From the NCBI GenBank assembly GCA_963580285.1, contig OY757017.1, forward strand, positions 115,035,527 to 115,099,526: DNA of 64,000 bases, written 5' to 3'. The stretch is from Lucinisca nassula (lineage: Eukaryota; Mollusca; Bivalvia; Lucinida; Lucinidae). Under the pieces are notes generated by a model. It ran no database searches. It was not told the origin of the DNA and saw only the letters and a program-made list of their open reading frames with translations. A program made the position numbers and the translations under genes. Positions 32,341-42,170 of the stretch are shown here, piece after piece; the stretch's first letter is position 1, and each line of letters opens with the position of its first letter.

Positions 32341-32777
32341 TGTAACGGAATGCCTGTCCTTATTAACGGTAGCTTTCCGAGTTTAAAGGTGAAGCCGTGA
32401 ATAAAGTAAGGTACCGGAATTCCTTAGCCAATTTCGGTGGCCCGTAGTACCACAACAACCACAGGTATTTACGCTTACTTATTCAGCAAACATAAATACC
32501 TATAGGTTCGATTATGTATTGTTTCTTATGCAGAAACAATTATTCCTTTTCAGGAAATTATTAAACCTACCTATTTTAGTTGTGATGTTGGCTCTTTGAA
32601 TGATTTCAGAGAACTGATTCATTTTCGCGGGGTTTCTGCTGTATTTATACCCTCGGCTTATGACTGGTTCCCGACCGCTTAACTCAGCCATATACTCAAC
32701 CAACAACCAGTCACAGTGGTACGACTAACGTGCCAATAGCAATATGTATATTTTGTAAACATGGCGGCCTCCTTACA
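32341..32777 (-). repeat. 3' LTR of the Ty3 element
   Basis: 437 bases; on the minus strand it starts TGTAAGGAGGCCGCC and ends CATTCCGTTACA. It differs from the 5' LTR at about 32350 (A for C), about 32510 (T for A) and by two T's near 32752. Confidence 0.96.
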
Positions 32778-32796
32778 TTACCAACGCCTCCACCTT
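32778..32796 (-). other. Putative polypurine tract
   Basis: On the minus strand AAGGTGGAGGCGTTGGTAA lies directly before the 3' LTR, where plus-strand priming would start. It is only moderately purine-rich. Confidence 0.5.
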
Positions 32797-33038
32797 AAGT
32801 CGTCCCGACTTAACAAAAACTAACAAAATGAGCAACACATCACATAAACAACATTTTTATTAATATCAATCTTAATTGAAAAATCTGTTTCCCTAACAGA
32901 CCTTAAAAGTGTGAATTATTTCAATATTGAGTTCCTCTCATGGATTGTCTACTTTGACATACATATGAATTTAACTATTATAACTTCCTGCTTGGAAATA
33001 TAAGAACATCTTGTTCCTGCAAAAGTTGAACTTCCTGT

Positions 33039-33881
33039 TCACTCGACCCAACGGGTTGCATGTACTTCCTTTCTTGTCACGTCGGCTCCATTCTCCTTGA
33101 ACACTTTCACTGTCTCTATGACCCTGTGATGCTCAACTCTACTCCTCTCAAGAGTACACTGTACTCCAAAATCTCTGGATGTGCTACTGATTGTCGCAGA
33201 AGTTTCAGTCCCAGAAGGCACTGACACAATAACACGTCTCATGTCACTAGCACTAGTACACAGTGTTATTTCTTGGGGTTCTGTAATAACAATAGGAGTG
33301 CCAACACTCGCAGTTGTTGATACACCCTGTGCAACAATCTTCTGTCCAATGCCAAATGTCAAACTTGTCTTTTTGCCACTTGTGACAAGAGTTGGCTTCG
33401 TCGGCTTCCGTATCACTGGAGGAATCTGTAGAATGGGAGGATCCTGAATCATGGGAGTATCACCAGTAGCTGCAACAGTCTCTGATTTAGTTGATACTGT
33501 TGTGTCATCTTCAAATGTGATGTCGGGATCTGAACCAAGTTCATCAGATGACACATCCAGTCCAAGTTCGATCACTGACTTAGTTGTTACTGGCAAATTT
33601 GAGGTAGTGACTGCTAATCCAGATGTGGTGATTGTTAACCCAGATGTGGTCACAGTTTCAGTTACCATCCCATGCATTCTTCTTATGTGCCTACGCAGAT
33701 CAGCCATTCTACCAAACAACCTCGGACAGTACTCGCACATAACCTTCTCCTTATCTTGAGCATTCGGCTCTCTGCCTTGCTTGCAGTTCCTTACGTGTTC
33801 TTGGAGACCCTGCATATCCAAGAAACCACTACCACAGAATAGGCACCTGAACTTTTGACTAGACAGACGAATCTTTGGCAT
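33039..33881 (-). CDS. ORF3: C2H2-type zinc-finger protein of the Ty3 element
   Basis: 280 codons from ATG 33879-33881 (MPKIRLSSQKFRCLFCG); the frame is open five codons further but has no ATG there. Near the N-terminus are two Cys-x2-Cys fingers: CLFC...EHVRNC (C2HC) and CEYC...HIRRMH (C2H2). A long Thr/Ser/Val-rich, acidic, probably disordered middle follows, then a charged C-terminal ~60 residues. It lies between pol and the 3' LTR, the usual place of env, but shows no signal peptide or membrane segment. A pyrimidine-rich tract and CAG end two bases before the ATG. The role is unknown: RNA or DNA binding, or regulation of the element, are guesses. Confidence 0.85.
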   Translation of the reverse strand: MPKIRLSSQKFRCLFCGSGFLDMQGLQEHVRNCKQGREPNAQDKEKVMCEYCPRLFGRMADLRRHIRRMHGMVTETVTTSGLTITTSGLAVTTSNLPVTTKSVIELGLDVSSDELGSDPDITFEDDTTVSTKSETVAATGDTPMIQDPPILQIPPVIRKPTKPTLVTSGKKTSLTFGIGQKIVAQGVSTTASVGTPIVITEPQEITLCTSASDMRRVIVSVPSGTETSATISSTSRDFGVQCTLERSRVEHHRVIETVKVFKENGADVTRKEVHATRWVE

Positions 33882-33912
33882 GTCTGAAAAATACAAGGAA
33901 GTTTAATTAGAG
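33882..33912 (-). promoter_or_regulatory. Predicted splice acceptor for ORF3
   Basis: On the minus strand CTTCCTTGTATTTTTCAG ends at 33884, followed by ACATG. A branch-point-like CTCTAAT lies about 25 bases upstream, overlapping the stop of the pol C-terminal frame. With the donor at 39151-39156 it would remove gag-pol and make the ORF3 ATG the first one. Confidence 0.55.
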
Positions 33913-34111
33913 TATATAATCTGAAAACCTAGGCGGCAGTTTCCTTCTTCTCCGCCCTACGCCTAATTCTTGTTCTGCATCATTATCCTGCGTATCAATT
34001 TCAATTTCGTCAGCTGTATTATCAGTTTCGTCATCACCCTCGTTAGAACCACCCAGAATCTCACTGTCTGGTATTTCTTCAACAAGACTTTCAAATCTTG
34101 ACTCACATTTT
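33907..34111 (-). pseudogene. Out-of-frame pol C-terminal extension
   Basis: After pol stops at 34103, the +1 frame is open for about 65 codons to TAA at 33907-33909. It is acidic and ends RRRRKLPPRFSDYIL, a basic plus PPxRF ending familiar from Ty3 polyprotein C-termini. The frames meet at a run of seven A's (about 34110-34116), so a one-base slip, a sequencing error or programmed frameshifting could explain the break. It may therefore be the true end of pol. Confidence 0.6.
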
Positions 34112-37100
34112 TTTCATATTGTCAATGTGAACGACCTTATCACTGCCATTCTTTATTCTGTACGTGACATCTGAGAGCTTATCTGTAACAGTATACGGAC
34201 CACGCCAGAAACCTGTGAATTTGCGAGATTTCCCTGGTAATGTTACAGGACTAAAGACATAAACTTTATCACCACACTGAAAATTTTCCCAGGAAAGTTT
34301 TGTGTCGTGATATCGCTTTTGTCTCAACATACTACTCTCTATGTGAGTTCGAGCAAAATCATGGGCCCATTCAAGTCTTTCTTGCAATTTCTTAACCCAA
34401 TCACTATTAAAGTTTCGTTCAACTGGGGAACCAAACTGAATATCTAGCGGTACAGAAACCTCCCTCCCGAGCATCATAAGATTTGGAGTGAAACCTGTTG
34501 TCTCGTGCTCTGAGGAACGATAGGCCATCATGACGTGGGGAAGCAGTTGATCCCAGTCAGTATGGTCTTCATTCACAAATGCACTGAGAAGTTTTGCAAG
34601 CGTCTTGTTATAGCGCTCAACCATACCATCACTTGCAGGATGGTAGGCAGTTGTCCGGGTTTTCTTGATTCCCAAAAGTCTACACATTTCTTGATACACA
34701 GCTCCCTCAAACTGTCTACCTTGATCTGAATGAACAAATGCAGGTACACCAAACCTACTTACTACTTCCTCAACGAGTGCAGATGCTACTGTTACTGCTG
34801 TCTGGTCAGGTATTGCTATTGCTTCGACCCACTTAGTGAAATAATCACTTATGACCAAGATATATTTGTTACCAAATTCTGTCTCAGGCAATGGACCCAA
34901 TATGTCAGTAGCTACTCGCTCCATGGGGTAACTTGCTCCTACCAGTTGCATAGGGGCCCTTTTCGTTTTGATGGGGTTCTTATGTTTTGAACAGGATTCA
35001 CAACTTTTCACCCAGTTTTGTACATCACCCCGTAAACCTGCCCAATAGTAACCACTGCGCACTTTTGCAAGTGTCTTGCGAATACCAAAGTGACCCCCTA
35101 TCTTTTCATCGTGACACATTTGCAAAATCTTTGTCTTAAGTGATTTGGGGATAACTATCTGCACCTTACTTACTGTCCCTTTTTCAAACCATTTTCTGCA
35201 AAGCAAACTATTTTCAATGATTAACCTATCAAATTGTGCCCAGTAAGACTTAACTGTAGGACCATATTTTCTTATCTGATTCCACTCTGGTCTTTCTTTT
35301 CTCTCTAACCATGATTTTATTAGTGATATTTCCTTATCATCGCACTGTGCTTCTACAAGCTCAGTTGTATCTTCGCACTGTGGTACTACGGCTCTTATAG
35401 TATCTTTTATTTCAGCCTTATTTTGGCCACACTGTCTACATGGCAGTCTGCTTAAAGCATCGGCATTTGAATGTTTTCGTCCTGGTCGATGCTCTATGAC
35501 AAACTGGAATGAAGACAGAGTATCTATCCAGCGTGCCATCTGGCCTTCGGGTTCTTTAGTTTTCATTAACCAGCGCAACGAATTGTGATCAGTTCGGATT
35601 TTGAAGCGTCGACCTAACAAGTAGTGGCGGTATTGTTTTACGAAATATACCAGTGACAGTAATTCTTTCCGAGTAACACAATACTTCTTTTCATTCTTAC
35701 TCAAGGTTCGACTACCATAACATATGACTTTTTCCTTGCCATCCTGTACTTGTGATAGCACTGCTCCTATACTGCTGTCACTTGCATCCGTATCCAATGT
35801 GAATGGTTTAGTAAAGTCTGGATAGGCAAGTATGGGCACTTCGGTTAAATACTTTTTCAGTCCATCAAATGCTGTTTGACACTCATTTGACCATACAAAT
35901 CCACAACCCTTCACACTGAGTTTGTGCAGAGGTTTAGCAATCTTAGCGAACCCAGGGATAAACCTGCGATAGTAGCTGCATAAGCCTAGAAAGCTTCGAA
36001 CTTCAGTTGCATTCACTGGAGTTGGCCATTCTTTGACCACTTCTATCTTTTCTGGGTCTGTCATGATGCCTCTGTCAGAGATGATGTGGCCCAAAAAGGA
36101 AACAGACCTTCTAAATAGTTTACATTTTTGGGGTTTCAGCTTCAGTCCTGCAGCACGTAATCTGTCAAAAACAGTCTTCAAATTTTTCAAAGCATCCTCA
36201 AATGTTTTGCCGTATACAATCACGTCATCAATATATATCAAGCAAATATCCCATTGTAGTCCTGCGAGAATAGTTTCCATCAGACGCTCGAAAGTAGCTG
36301 GAGCGTTACAGAGACCAAACGGGAGTACTTTAAACTGGAAGAGGCCTCGCCGAGTTATGAATGCAGATTTCTCTTTATCTTTCGATTCCAGGCCAACCTG
36401 CCAATATCCGCTTAGCAAATCTAAGGTTGAAAACCATGATGCGCCGGAAAGATGGTCAAGGGTTTCATCTATTCGCGGTAGCGGATACGCGTCTTTAATA
36501 GTCACGGCATTTAAGGACCTATAGTCAACACAAAACCTAAGGGTGTTATCCTTTTTCCTGACTAAGACTACAGCCGATGCCCATGGGGACCTAGATGGTT
36601 CAATTACACCACGTTCAAGCATTTTATCTACTTGTTTATCAACCTCTTGAGCAGCACAGTGTGGTAATCTCCTCAGTCTATCCTTTATTGGCTTTGCATC
36701 GCCAGTATTAATCTCGTGAGTGACAATATCCGTTTTACCAAGCTCAATATCTGAGAGAGCAAATATATCTCTATACTCTATTAAAGTTTCCTTGACTGAT
36801 TGCAGTTGTTTTTCATTGAGCTGTTCTGCTGCTTGATTGACCAACTCTTTCAGTGGTTCTTCCAAAATAACATTTTCCTTGTACTTCGAATCCTCTAAGT
36901 GTGGCGGATTATTCACTTGTTCAAACTGACCGACAACAGTACCTTTGTAAACAGTTATTGGCTCTTCAGAAGGATTCATCAAGCGGATAGGCACATTTTC
37001 TTCAGCCTTAGCTAATGTCCTTCCTATCAGTGCTTTTCCTTTCTTTCTGAATTGTTCGCTCGGTTCAATTATTCCAACACCATCAATGTCATGGCAGAAA

Positions 37101-39130
37101 TCATTTATTCTTCCCGATGTGACTAGCTCATGCTTGGCGGGTATGCTAACTGTTTGAGACAGGCTTACTCGGTAACAACCTATCTTTCCTTTCAAACTAC
37201 ACTTAATAACTGTCCCACCAATTTCAATAATACCCTCCTTCATTCTTAAACTACAATCACAAGAAGTGAGAAAATCAAGTCCCAGAATACCGGAAGTATT
37301 TAATTCTGCGACAATTATTGTTGTTGGATATTCTTTGTCTGATAGACATACAACAAACTCGCCATACCCAAGAATTTTCAAGGGTATACCATTCACTGCA
37401 ACCATTTCTCCATTTACTGGATTCAGGCAAGGTCGCATTTCTTCTGGTATGCTTTCATACACTTCTGTAGAGATAAGAGATGCGGTTGCACCAGAATCTA
37501 TCAGCATGTCTGTCTTCACCTCATTTATTTCAACTGATACATACAAGCCAGCCTCTACATCTGAACGTTTTCTTTTGGAAGAACGCCCTTGTTTCTTTGT
37601 TTTCTTAGCATTCCGTCTCTTCATATTACAATAACGTCCAACCCGTTTTGTACCGGTTTCTTCACTTGCTGCTTCCTTGTTAGTACTGTCACTCCTTTGA
37701 TTTCTAGCTCTAGGACAGTTAAATTGGTAATGCCCAAGTTCATTACACTTATAACATCTAATTTTCTTTTTATAACCTTGTGCAGATTTATTCTCTGAAG
37801 AGCTAGTTTTCTTTTTCTCTTCTAGTAGCATTTCTAACTTACGAAGAATCTCAGCATTACTTACTGGTTGTTCACTTTTTTTCTCACTTGAAACACAAGA
37901 AGTTCCTCGTATGTACTTGTTTCCTTGCCGCTGCCGTTCAGCCCTTACGAAAGCTTCCAGTTCCACAGCTATTCTAATAGCTTCATTGAGGCATTTAGGT
38001 CTGGACTGTTGGATTTTTAGCCGCATATCCGCGTCTGATATGGCATCAACGAAATTTCCCATCGCGAGAGTGTCTATTAGGCTAGAATTTGCCCCAGGAT
38101 AGGCCAACGTTGTCAAGCGCAAGATTCTTTGCCCAAATTCTGGAATGTTATCACCAAATTTCCATTGTCTCTCTTTCAGCTGCGCTCTGTAGAGCTCAGT
38201 TTGACTTTCCGGTGAAAACCGTTCAGACAAAGCCTTACTCAGCTTTTCATGGTTGTTCCTATCTTCTACTGGCAAATTTCCCAACACCCCTTGTGCTTGG
38301 CCACGTAGACTTACTGCTAAATACAACCCTTTCTGCCTTTCATTCCATTTGTTCAGCTCTGCGCACATATCAAAGTGTGTCTTATAATCTATCCATGAAG
38401 ATGAGCCGTCAAAGGTGGCAGGCTTCATTTTCACTGCATGCGAATCATGAGCTGTCTCCTTTTTACTGCAGTTGCTATCTTCCATAGCTTGCTGTACACT
38501 AGATAGGCTGCTCGGTTCCTGGTAAGAATACCGCCCTTCCATAGTAGGGTCTAGCTCATTTACTTGTCGTGGTTTGACATCTGGAGAATCCAAAGAGTCC
38601 TCATCTTTCTTCAGCACTTGATGCTTTAATTCTGCCATTCCATCAGCTGATTTAGCACCTGGCATCAAGAGGGTAGGTCGAAAATCATCGTATGGAACCG
38701 TTTTGACGGACGCACTTGCACCAGGACTCAACTGTGCATTGCCTTGGGACATTTGTTGTTTCAATGACTCCATCAGAGACATAATCATCTTATCCTTCCG
38801 TCGTGACTCTTCCATTAACAGCCTGATATCTTCATCTTTGCGCATTGCAAGTATCCTAAACTCTTCGTCACGCCGTTTAAAGTCCTCCATCATATTCTTC
38901 ATTTCAGAATATGCAAGCAATGTGGACATAGGGTCACCGTCGGTGCCCCTTGGACCTTCTTGCATGGCAAACCGGTGCTGCTGCTGCCTTATATTTAAGT
39001 CAGAAAACGAATCATCGAGTTGACTGGCCACAGACTTTCCTCTGGTCAAAGGTGGTGTGTCACTTTTGCTCTTTGCCATTGGCGTCCTTGCATTGACGTT
39101 CTCTAACGTTTTATCACTTGAATCAGCCAT
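34103..39130 (-). CDS. gag-pol: Ty3/Gypsy gag-pol polyprotein
   Basis: 1,675 residues from ATG 39128-39130 (GAGATGGCT context); upstream codons are open but lack ATG. In order: Gag N-terminal coiled coil (~75-128), capsid-like region (~235-400), CCHC knuckle CYKCNELGHYQFNC (459-472), aspartic protease DSGA (545-548) with ILGLDFL, reverse transcriptase with YIDD (966-969), RNase H (Asp1113, Glu1156, Asp1181), integrase zinc site (His1340, His1347, Cys1377, Cys1380), catalytic Asp1409, Asp1469, Glu1505 (35 residues between the last two), then GPY/F motif GFWRGPY (1640-1646). No chromodomain is seen. Gag and Pol share one frame. All key residues are present, so the enzyme set looks functional. 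The stop lies just after the run of seven A's. Confidence 0.97.
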   Translation of the reverse strand: MADSSDKTLENVNARTPMAKSKSDTPPLTRGKSVASQLDDSFSDLNIRQQQHRFAMQEGPRGTDGDPMSTLLAYSEMKNMMEDFKRRDEEFRILAMRKDEDIRLLMEESRRKDKMIMSLMESLKQQMSQGNAQLSPGASASVKTVPYDDFRPTLLMPGAKSADGMAELKHQVLKKDEDSLDSPDVKPRQVNELDPTMEGRYSYQEPSSLSSVQQAMEDSNCSKKETAHDSHAVKMKPATFDGSSSWIDYKTHFDMCAELNKWNERQKGLYLAVSLRGQAQGVLGNLPVEDRNNHEKLSKALSERFSPESQTELYRAQLKERQWKFGDNIPEFGQRILRLTTLAYPGANSSLIDTLAMGNFVDAISDADMRLKIQQSRPKCLNEAIRIAVELEAFVRAERQRQGNKYIRGTSCVSSEKKSEQPVSNAEILRKLEMLLEEKKKTSSSENKSAQGYKKKIRCYKCNELGHYQFNCPRARNQRSDSTNKEAASEETGTKRVGRYCNMKRRNAKKTKKQGRSSKRKRSDVEAGLYVSVEINEVKTDMLIDSGATASLISTEVYESIPEEMRPCLNPVNGEMVAVNGIPLKILGYGEFVVCLSDKEYPTTIIVAELNTSGILGLDFLTSCDCSLRMKEGIIEIGGTVIKCSLKGKIGCYRVSLSQTVSIPAKHELVTSGRINDFCHDIDGVGIIEPSEQFRKKGKALIGRTLAKAEENVPIRLMNPSEEPITVYKGTVVGQFEQVNNPPHLEDSKYKENVILEEPLKELVNQAAEQLNEKQLQSVKETLIEYRDIFALSDIELGKTDIVTHEINTGDAKPIKDRLRRLPHCAAQEVDKQVDKMLERGVIEPSRSPWASAVVLVRKKDNTLRFCVDYRSLNAVTIKDAYPLPRIDETLDHLSGASWFSTLDLLSGYWQVGLESKDKEKSAFITRRGLFQFKVLPFGLCNAPATFERLMETILAGLQWDICLIYIDDVIVYGKTFEDALKNLKTVFDRLRAAGLKLKPQKCKLFRRSVSFLGHIISDRGIMTDPEKIEVVKEWPTPVNATEVRSFLGLCSYYRRFIPGFAKIAKPLHKLSVKGCGFVWSNECQTAFDGLKKYLTEVPILAYPDFTKPFTLDTDASDSSIGAVLSQVQDGKEKVICYGSRTLSKNEKKYCVTRKELLSLVYFVKQYRHYLLGRRFKIRTDHNSLRWLMKTKEPEGQMARWIDTLSSFQFVIEHRPGRKHSNADALSRLPCRQCGQNKAEIKDTIRAVVPQCEDTTELVEAQCDDKEISLIKSWLERKERPEWNQIRKYGPTVKSYWAQFDRLIIENSLLCRKWFEKGTVSKVQIVIPKSLKTKILQMCHDEKIGGHFGIRKTLAKVRSGYYWAGLRGDVQNWVKSCESCSKHKNPIKTKRAPMQLVGASYPMERVATDILGPLPETEFGNKYILVISDYFTKWVEAIAIPDQTAVTVASALVEEVVSRFGVPAFVHSDQGRQFEGAVYQEMCRLLGIKKTRTTAYHPASDGMVERYNKTLAKLLSAFVNEDHTDWDQLLPHVMMAYRSSEHETTGFTPNLMMLGREVSVPLDIQFGSPVERNFNSDWVKKLQERLEWAHDFARTHIESSMLRQKRYHDTKLSWENFQCGDKVYVFSPVTLPGKSRKFTGFWRGPYTVTDKLSDVTYRIKNGSDKVVHIDNMKKM

Positions 39131-39150
39131 CTCACAATTTGTACACAAGC

Positions 39151-39156
39151 ACTCAC
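39151..39156 (-). promoter_or_regulatory. Predicted splice donor in the leader
   Basis: On the minus strand GATATA is followed by GTGAGT, a strong donor, between the primer-binding site and the gag ATG. It pairs in position with the acceptor before ORF3. Prediction only. Confidence 0.45.
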
Positions 39157-39192
39157 TATATCACAGCTTCCACAACTAATTTCAGTGTCCTA

Positions 39193-39209
39193 TCCCGACG
39201 CTGCGACCA
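39193..39209 (-). other. Primer-binding site
   Basis: On the minus strand TGGTCGCAGCGTCGGGA starts three bases after the 5' LTR. TGG complements the CCA end of a tRNA, the usual primer for Ty3 reverse transcription. The tRNA was not identified. Confidence 0.75.
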
Positions 39210-39212
39210 AAA

Positions 39213-39651
39213 TGTAACGGACTGCCTGTCCTTATTAACGGTAGCTTTCCGAGTTTAAAGGTGAAGCCGTGAATAAAGTAAGGTACCGGAATTCCTTAGC
39301 CAATTTCGGTGGCCCGTAGTACCACAACAACCACAGGTATTTACGCTTACTTATTCAGCAAACATAAATACCTATAGGATCGATTATGTATTGTTTCTTA
39401 TGCAGAAACAATTATTCCTTTTCAGGAAATTATTAAACCTACCTATTTTAGTTGTGATGTTGGCTCTTTGAATGATTTCAGAGAACTGATTCATTTTCGC
39501 GGGGTTTCTGCTGTATTTATACCCTCGGCTTATGACTGGTTCCCGACCGCTTAACTCAGCCATATACTCAACCAACAACCAGTCACAGTGGTACGACTAA
39601 CGTGCCAATAGCAATATGTATATTTTTTGTAAACATGGCGGCCTCCTTACA
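39213..39651 (-). repeat. 5' LTR of the Ty3 element
   Basis: 439 bases, transcribed leftward. It contains the promoter TATA box. Nearly identical to the 3' LTR at 32341-32777. Confidence 0.96.
39514..39521 (-). promoter_or_regulatory. TATA box of the 5' LTR
   Basis: On the minus strand GGGTATAAATACAGCAG contains TATAAATA. Transcription would be expected to start about 25-30 bases further left. The same motif is at 32642-32649 in the 3' LTR. No clear AATAAA signal was found in the LTR. Confidence 0.7.
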
Positions 39652-39655
39652 CTGT

Positions 39656-40279
39656 GAATATCTATGTACTAGGATAAAATCTTCACAAGACAGAAAATAA
39701 AGAAAAATAGTTATACAGATCTATTATTCATCTTACCTTTTTAATTAGATCCTATTAATATGAAATATCCCGCCTTTTGCCTTGTTTAACATTAATTTTG
39801 GTAGCTTCCCGCGTTGTGTTTTTGAATCGTTATGGGCCGCGTCTCGAGAAAAAAACCTTCTGTTTTTTCATCTACGAAGACAGACTACTTGAGTCTAATC
39901 TTTTACACAGAAAATAGAGGTACTAGCAGACACTAAAGTGCATATCAGACTGTGCGGATGCGCAGTCTGGTCTGCACTTTTGATGTTTGCTGTTGACAAA
40001 AAAAAAAAAAAAAAAAAGTTTTCTCACGTATTTGATAGATTATGCAATAGCGTTTATCGGCCAAGGTCGTTTCACTGCAGACAGTCGTATTTCTGAGAAA
40101 AGTTTCCTTTCACTTTCCGCAGGTTTTAAATTGGCATATACTAAAATGCTGAGTTTGAAGGCTGTATTGTAAAATGAGTGACAAAGCACTTTTGTTGCCT
40201 AAAAAAAGAGAGAAAGGGGAGAGAATTCAGTTAAATTGCATGATACTTATGATGTAGGTGATGTGATCATGGTATGTGT
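39656..40279. other. Non-coding stretch
   Basis: No gene. A short palindrome (CAGACTGTGCGGATGCGCAGTCTG) lies near 39950-39970 and a poly(A) run at 39999-40017. Confidence 0.5.
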
Positions 40280-40558
40280 CATCACAAAAAACACGCCTAT
40301 ATAATTTTGACCCCCTTGAACCCCACCTTTATATAGTAAAACTGGGGTTTACAGGGGTAGACATTATTTTTCTTGTTTCTGCTCTAAACATAGATTATGG
40401 GTACTCGTAAGAACCGCCTCACCGAGGCGGTTCTAACGAGCACCCATAACCTATGTTTTGAGCAGAAATATGAAAACTATGAGGATTTTTATCTGAAAAA
40501 TTTCAATTTTGGTGGTAATATTTTACCAATATATTTGAATAGGCATGTTTTCATAATG
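40280..40558. mobile_element. M1-family MITE
   Basis: Ends CATCACAAAAAACACGCCTA and GGCATGTTTTCATAATG. Central palindrome AGAACCGCCTCACCGAGGCG GTTCT near 40411-40435, with flanking arms GGGTACTCGT and its complement. No target duplication resolved. Confidence 0.85.
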
Positions 40559-40877
40559 GCTAAGTTTCATGAAGGTAGGCTAATTACTTTTGGAAATATG
40601 GTCAAGGTTAAAGGTTTTGGTTAAATTTTCGAAACATAGGTCCAAGTTCAATGGTCAAGGTCACAGGTCAAAAAGTTTGTTATTAATGGAAAGGTTTTGT
40701 GCTAAAAATAGTATTGAAATGAGAGGAGAAAACAAAGAATAGAAAATGAGATAATTCAGCAAAAATCAACAATACAGTTATGGCCCTTGTTCATAATGGA
40801 AGTTCAAATAGCCAAGGTTAAGTTGTTTTATTTGTGTGTTGTTTTTTTTTTCAGAACGACAATGACAACGACAATAC
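40559..40877. repeat. Single unit of the ~314-bp H-type repeat
   Basis: Shares AAGTTTCATGAAGGTAGGC, GGAAATATGGTCAAGGTTAA and GGTCAAGGTCACAGGTCAAA with the array at 53185-53972 and ends in the same AACGACAATGACAACGAC stretch. It lies exactly between two M1 MITEs. Confidence 0.7.
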
Positions 40878-41153
40878 CATCACGAAGACACGCCTATACA
40901 AATACATTGCAAACTTTACCTCGGAAAAATTGATTTTTTTTAGATGAAAATAGTGATATTTTTCTTATTTCTGCTCAAAATATAGATTGTGGGTACTCGC
41001 AAGAACCGCCTCGAGGCGGTTCTAGCGAGTACCCACAATCTATATTTTAGAGCAGAAATAAGAAAAATAAAGTTTACATCTGTAAACCAAAGTTTTACTA
41101 TATAAAAGTGGGGTTCAAGGGGGTCAAAATTATATAGGCGTGTTTTCGTGATG
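40878..41153. mobile_element. M1-family MITE
   Basis: Ends CATCACGAAGACACGCCTAT and TATAGGCGTGTTTTCGTGATG, a clean inverted pair. Central palindrome GAACCGCCTCGAGGCGGTTC. Opposite orientation to the copy at 40280. Confidence 0.88.
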
Positions 41154-41220
41154 AGACGATGGAGTGACGACAAGTTTTTCTTAGGAAACAGACAAGCTAA
41201 AATTATCCGGTGATTATTTT

Positions 41221-41577
41221 GTTTGTTTGTTTTGGAGATTAACTGCCCAGTCAATACTATTTAGGTCATATCGAGCCAGTCAGTTCAGTTTACCGCCCAG
41301 TCAACACTATTTTAGGTCATTTTTGAGCCAATCAGTTTACCTATCCACACTTTTCTTGGGCAGATTTATACGTAAGCGGTTTACCAGTTGTCACATTCTT
41401 TCGCCAGAAACTGACAACTGCCCTTCTTGAATCAGCAGAAGGGAGAGAATAACCATAGAAAAGATTTTATGATCAATCTCCACGAAAGGATGTTGCTGTC
41501 CCATCAGGAATCAAACCCGCTACTTAGTGATCACCAGTCAGATGCGCATCCCACTGAGCTACTGAGGCCAGCTCCCT
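41221..41577 (-). mobile_element. SINE-D, tRNA-derived, with 10-bp target duplication
   Basis: On the minus strand the head has A box TAGCTCAGTGGGA (41549-41561) and B box GGGTTTGATTCC (41508-41519). The body is long and ends in (CAAA)n at 41221. TGATTATTTT is repeated at 41211-41220 and 41578-41587. Contains an internal duplication of the CCCAGTCAA... segment near 41250 and 41305. Confidence 0.85.
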
Positions 41578-41657
41578 TGATTATTTTCACTTCTCTTCAT
41601 TATGGAGTCATGGACAACAATCATCAATAACTGACATTTCAAGCTATCATGTTAGTT

Positions 41658-41956
41658 TTGTTTGTTTGATTTGAGTTTAAACGTCCGCGTCAACACAATT
41701 TAGGTCATTTTGGAGATGTTGCTTCCAATTTTGTGGGACTTTTACCCGACATTGAGATGAAATGACATCTCAATCCCTGTCACCCAATGAAACCAATAGG
41801 GTTTATAAGCATGGACGGGCTGACTCGCAGCAATTTTCCTGGGTAGGCTTAGACCTAAGCGGATTACCAGTACTCATGTGCGGCCGGTATCAGCTCTGCG
41901 TGGAGGCATCGTGCAACCCAATCTATTTCTCCAAGCCCTGATGGGCGGGGGCTGTA
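41658..41956 (-). mobile_element. SINE-A copy with 13-bp target duplication
   Basis: Minus-oriented full-length copy. TATCATGTTAGTT is exact at 41645-41657 and 41957-41969. Confidence 0.96.
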
Positions 41957-42170
41957 TATCATGTTAGTTGACAGGCAGTGACAAGGAAACAAACTATGTA
42001 ATAACCATTACGTTTTATTTCCACATAAATTTCAATGATCAAATGAATTATTCCAAAGTCCATATAAGTCACAAGGCAATGTTATGAAAATGACAACAGC
42101 CTGATTGGTTCAAGCAATAGTAAATACAGCAAACAGTGTAGCTCTTGATAAGAAGAAGTAATGAAGATAC

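Larger units (their letters stand above)
32341..39651 (-). mobile_element. Ty3/Gypsy LTR retrotransposon, nearly intact
   Basis: Two direct LTRs (32341-32777 and 39213-39651) enclose gag-pol and a separate zinc-finger frame, all on the minus strand. CTGT flanks the element at 32337-32340 and 39652-39655, a 4-bp target duplication. The LTRs begin TG and end CA and differ only by two substitutions and a 2-base T-run indel, so insertion was recent. Element order 5' to 3' on its own strand: LTR, primer-binding site, gag-pol, ORF3, polypurine tract, LTR. The only visible damage is a probable one-base frame change at the end of pol. Confidence 0.97.

Noticed and set aside
32512..32706. 64-residue frame present identically in both LTRs
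   Set aside because: Identity follows from LTR duplication; the frame overlaps the promoter and has no recognised domain.
33181..33759. Plus-strand frames of 88 and 102 codons
   Set aside because: Antisense shadows of the Thr/Ser-rich part of ORF3.
34535..39023. Several plus-strand frames of 60-160 codons
   Set aside because: Antisense of the gag-pol frame.
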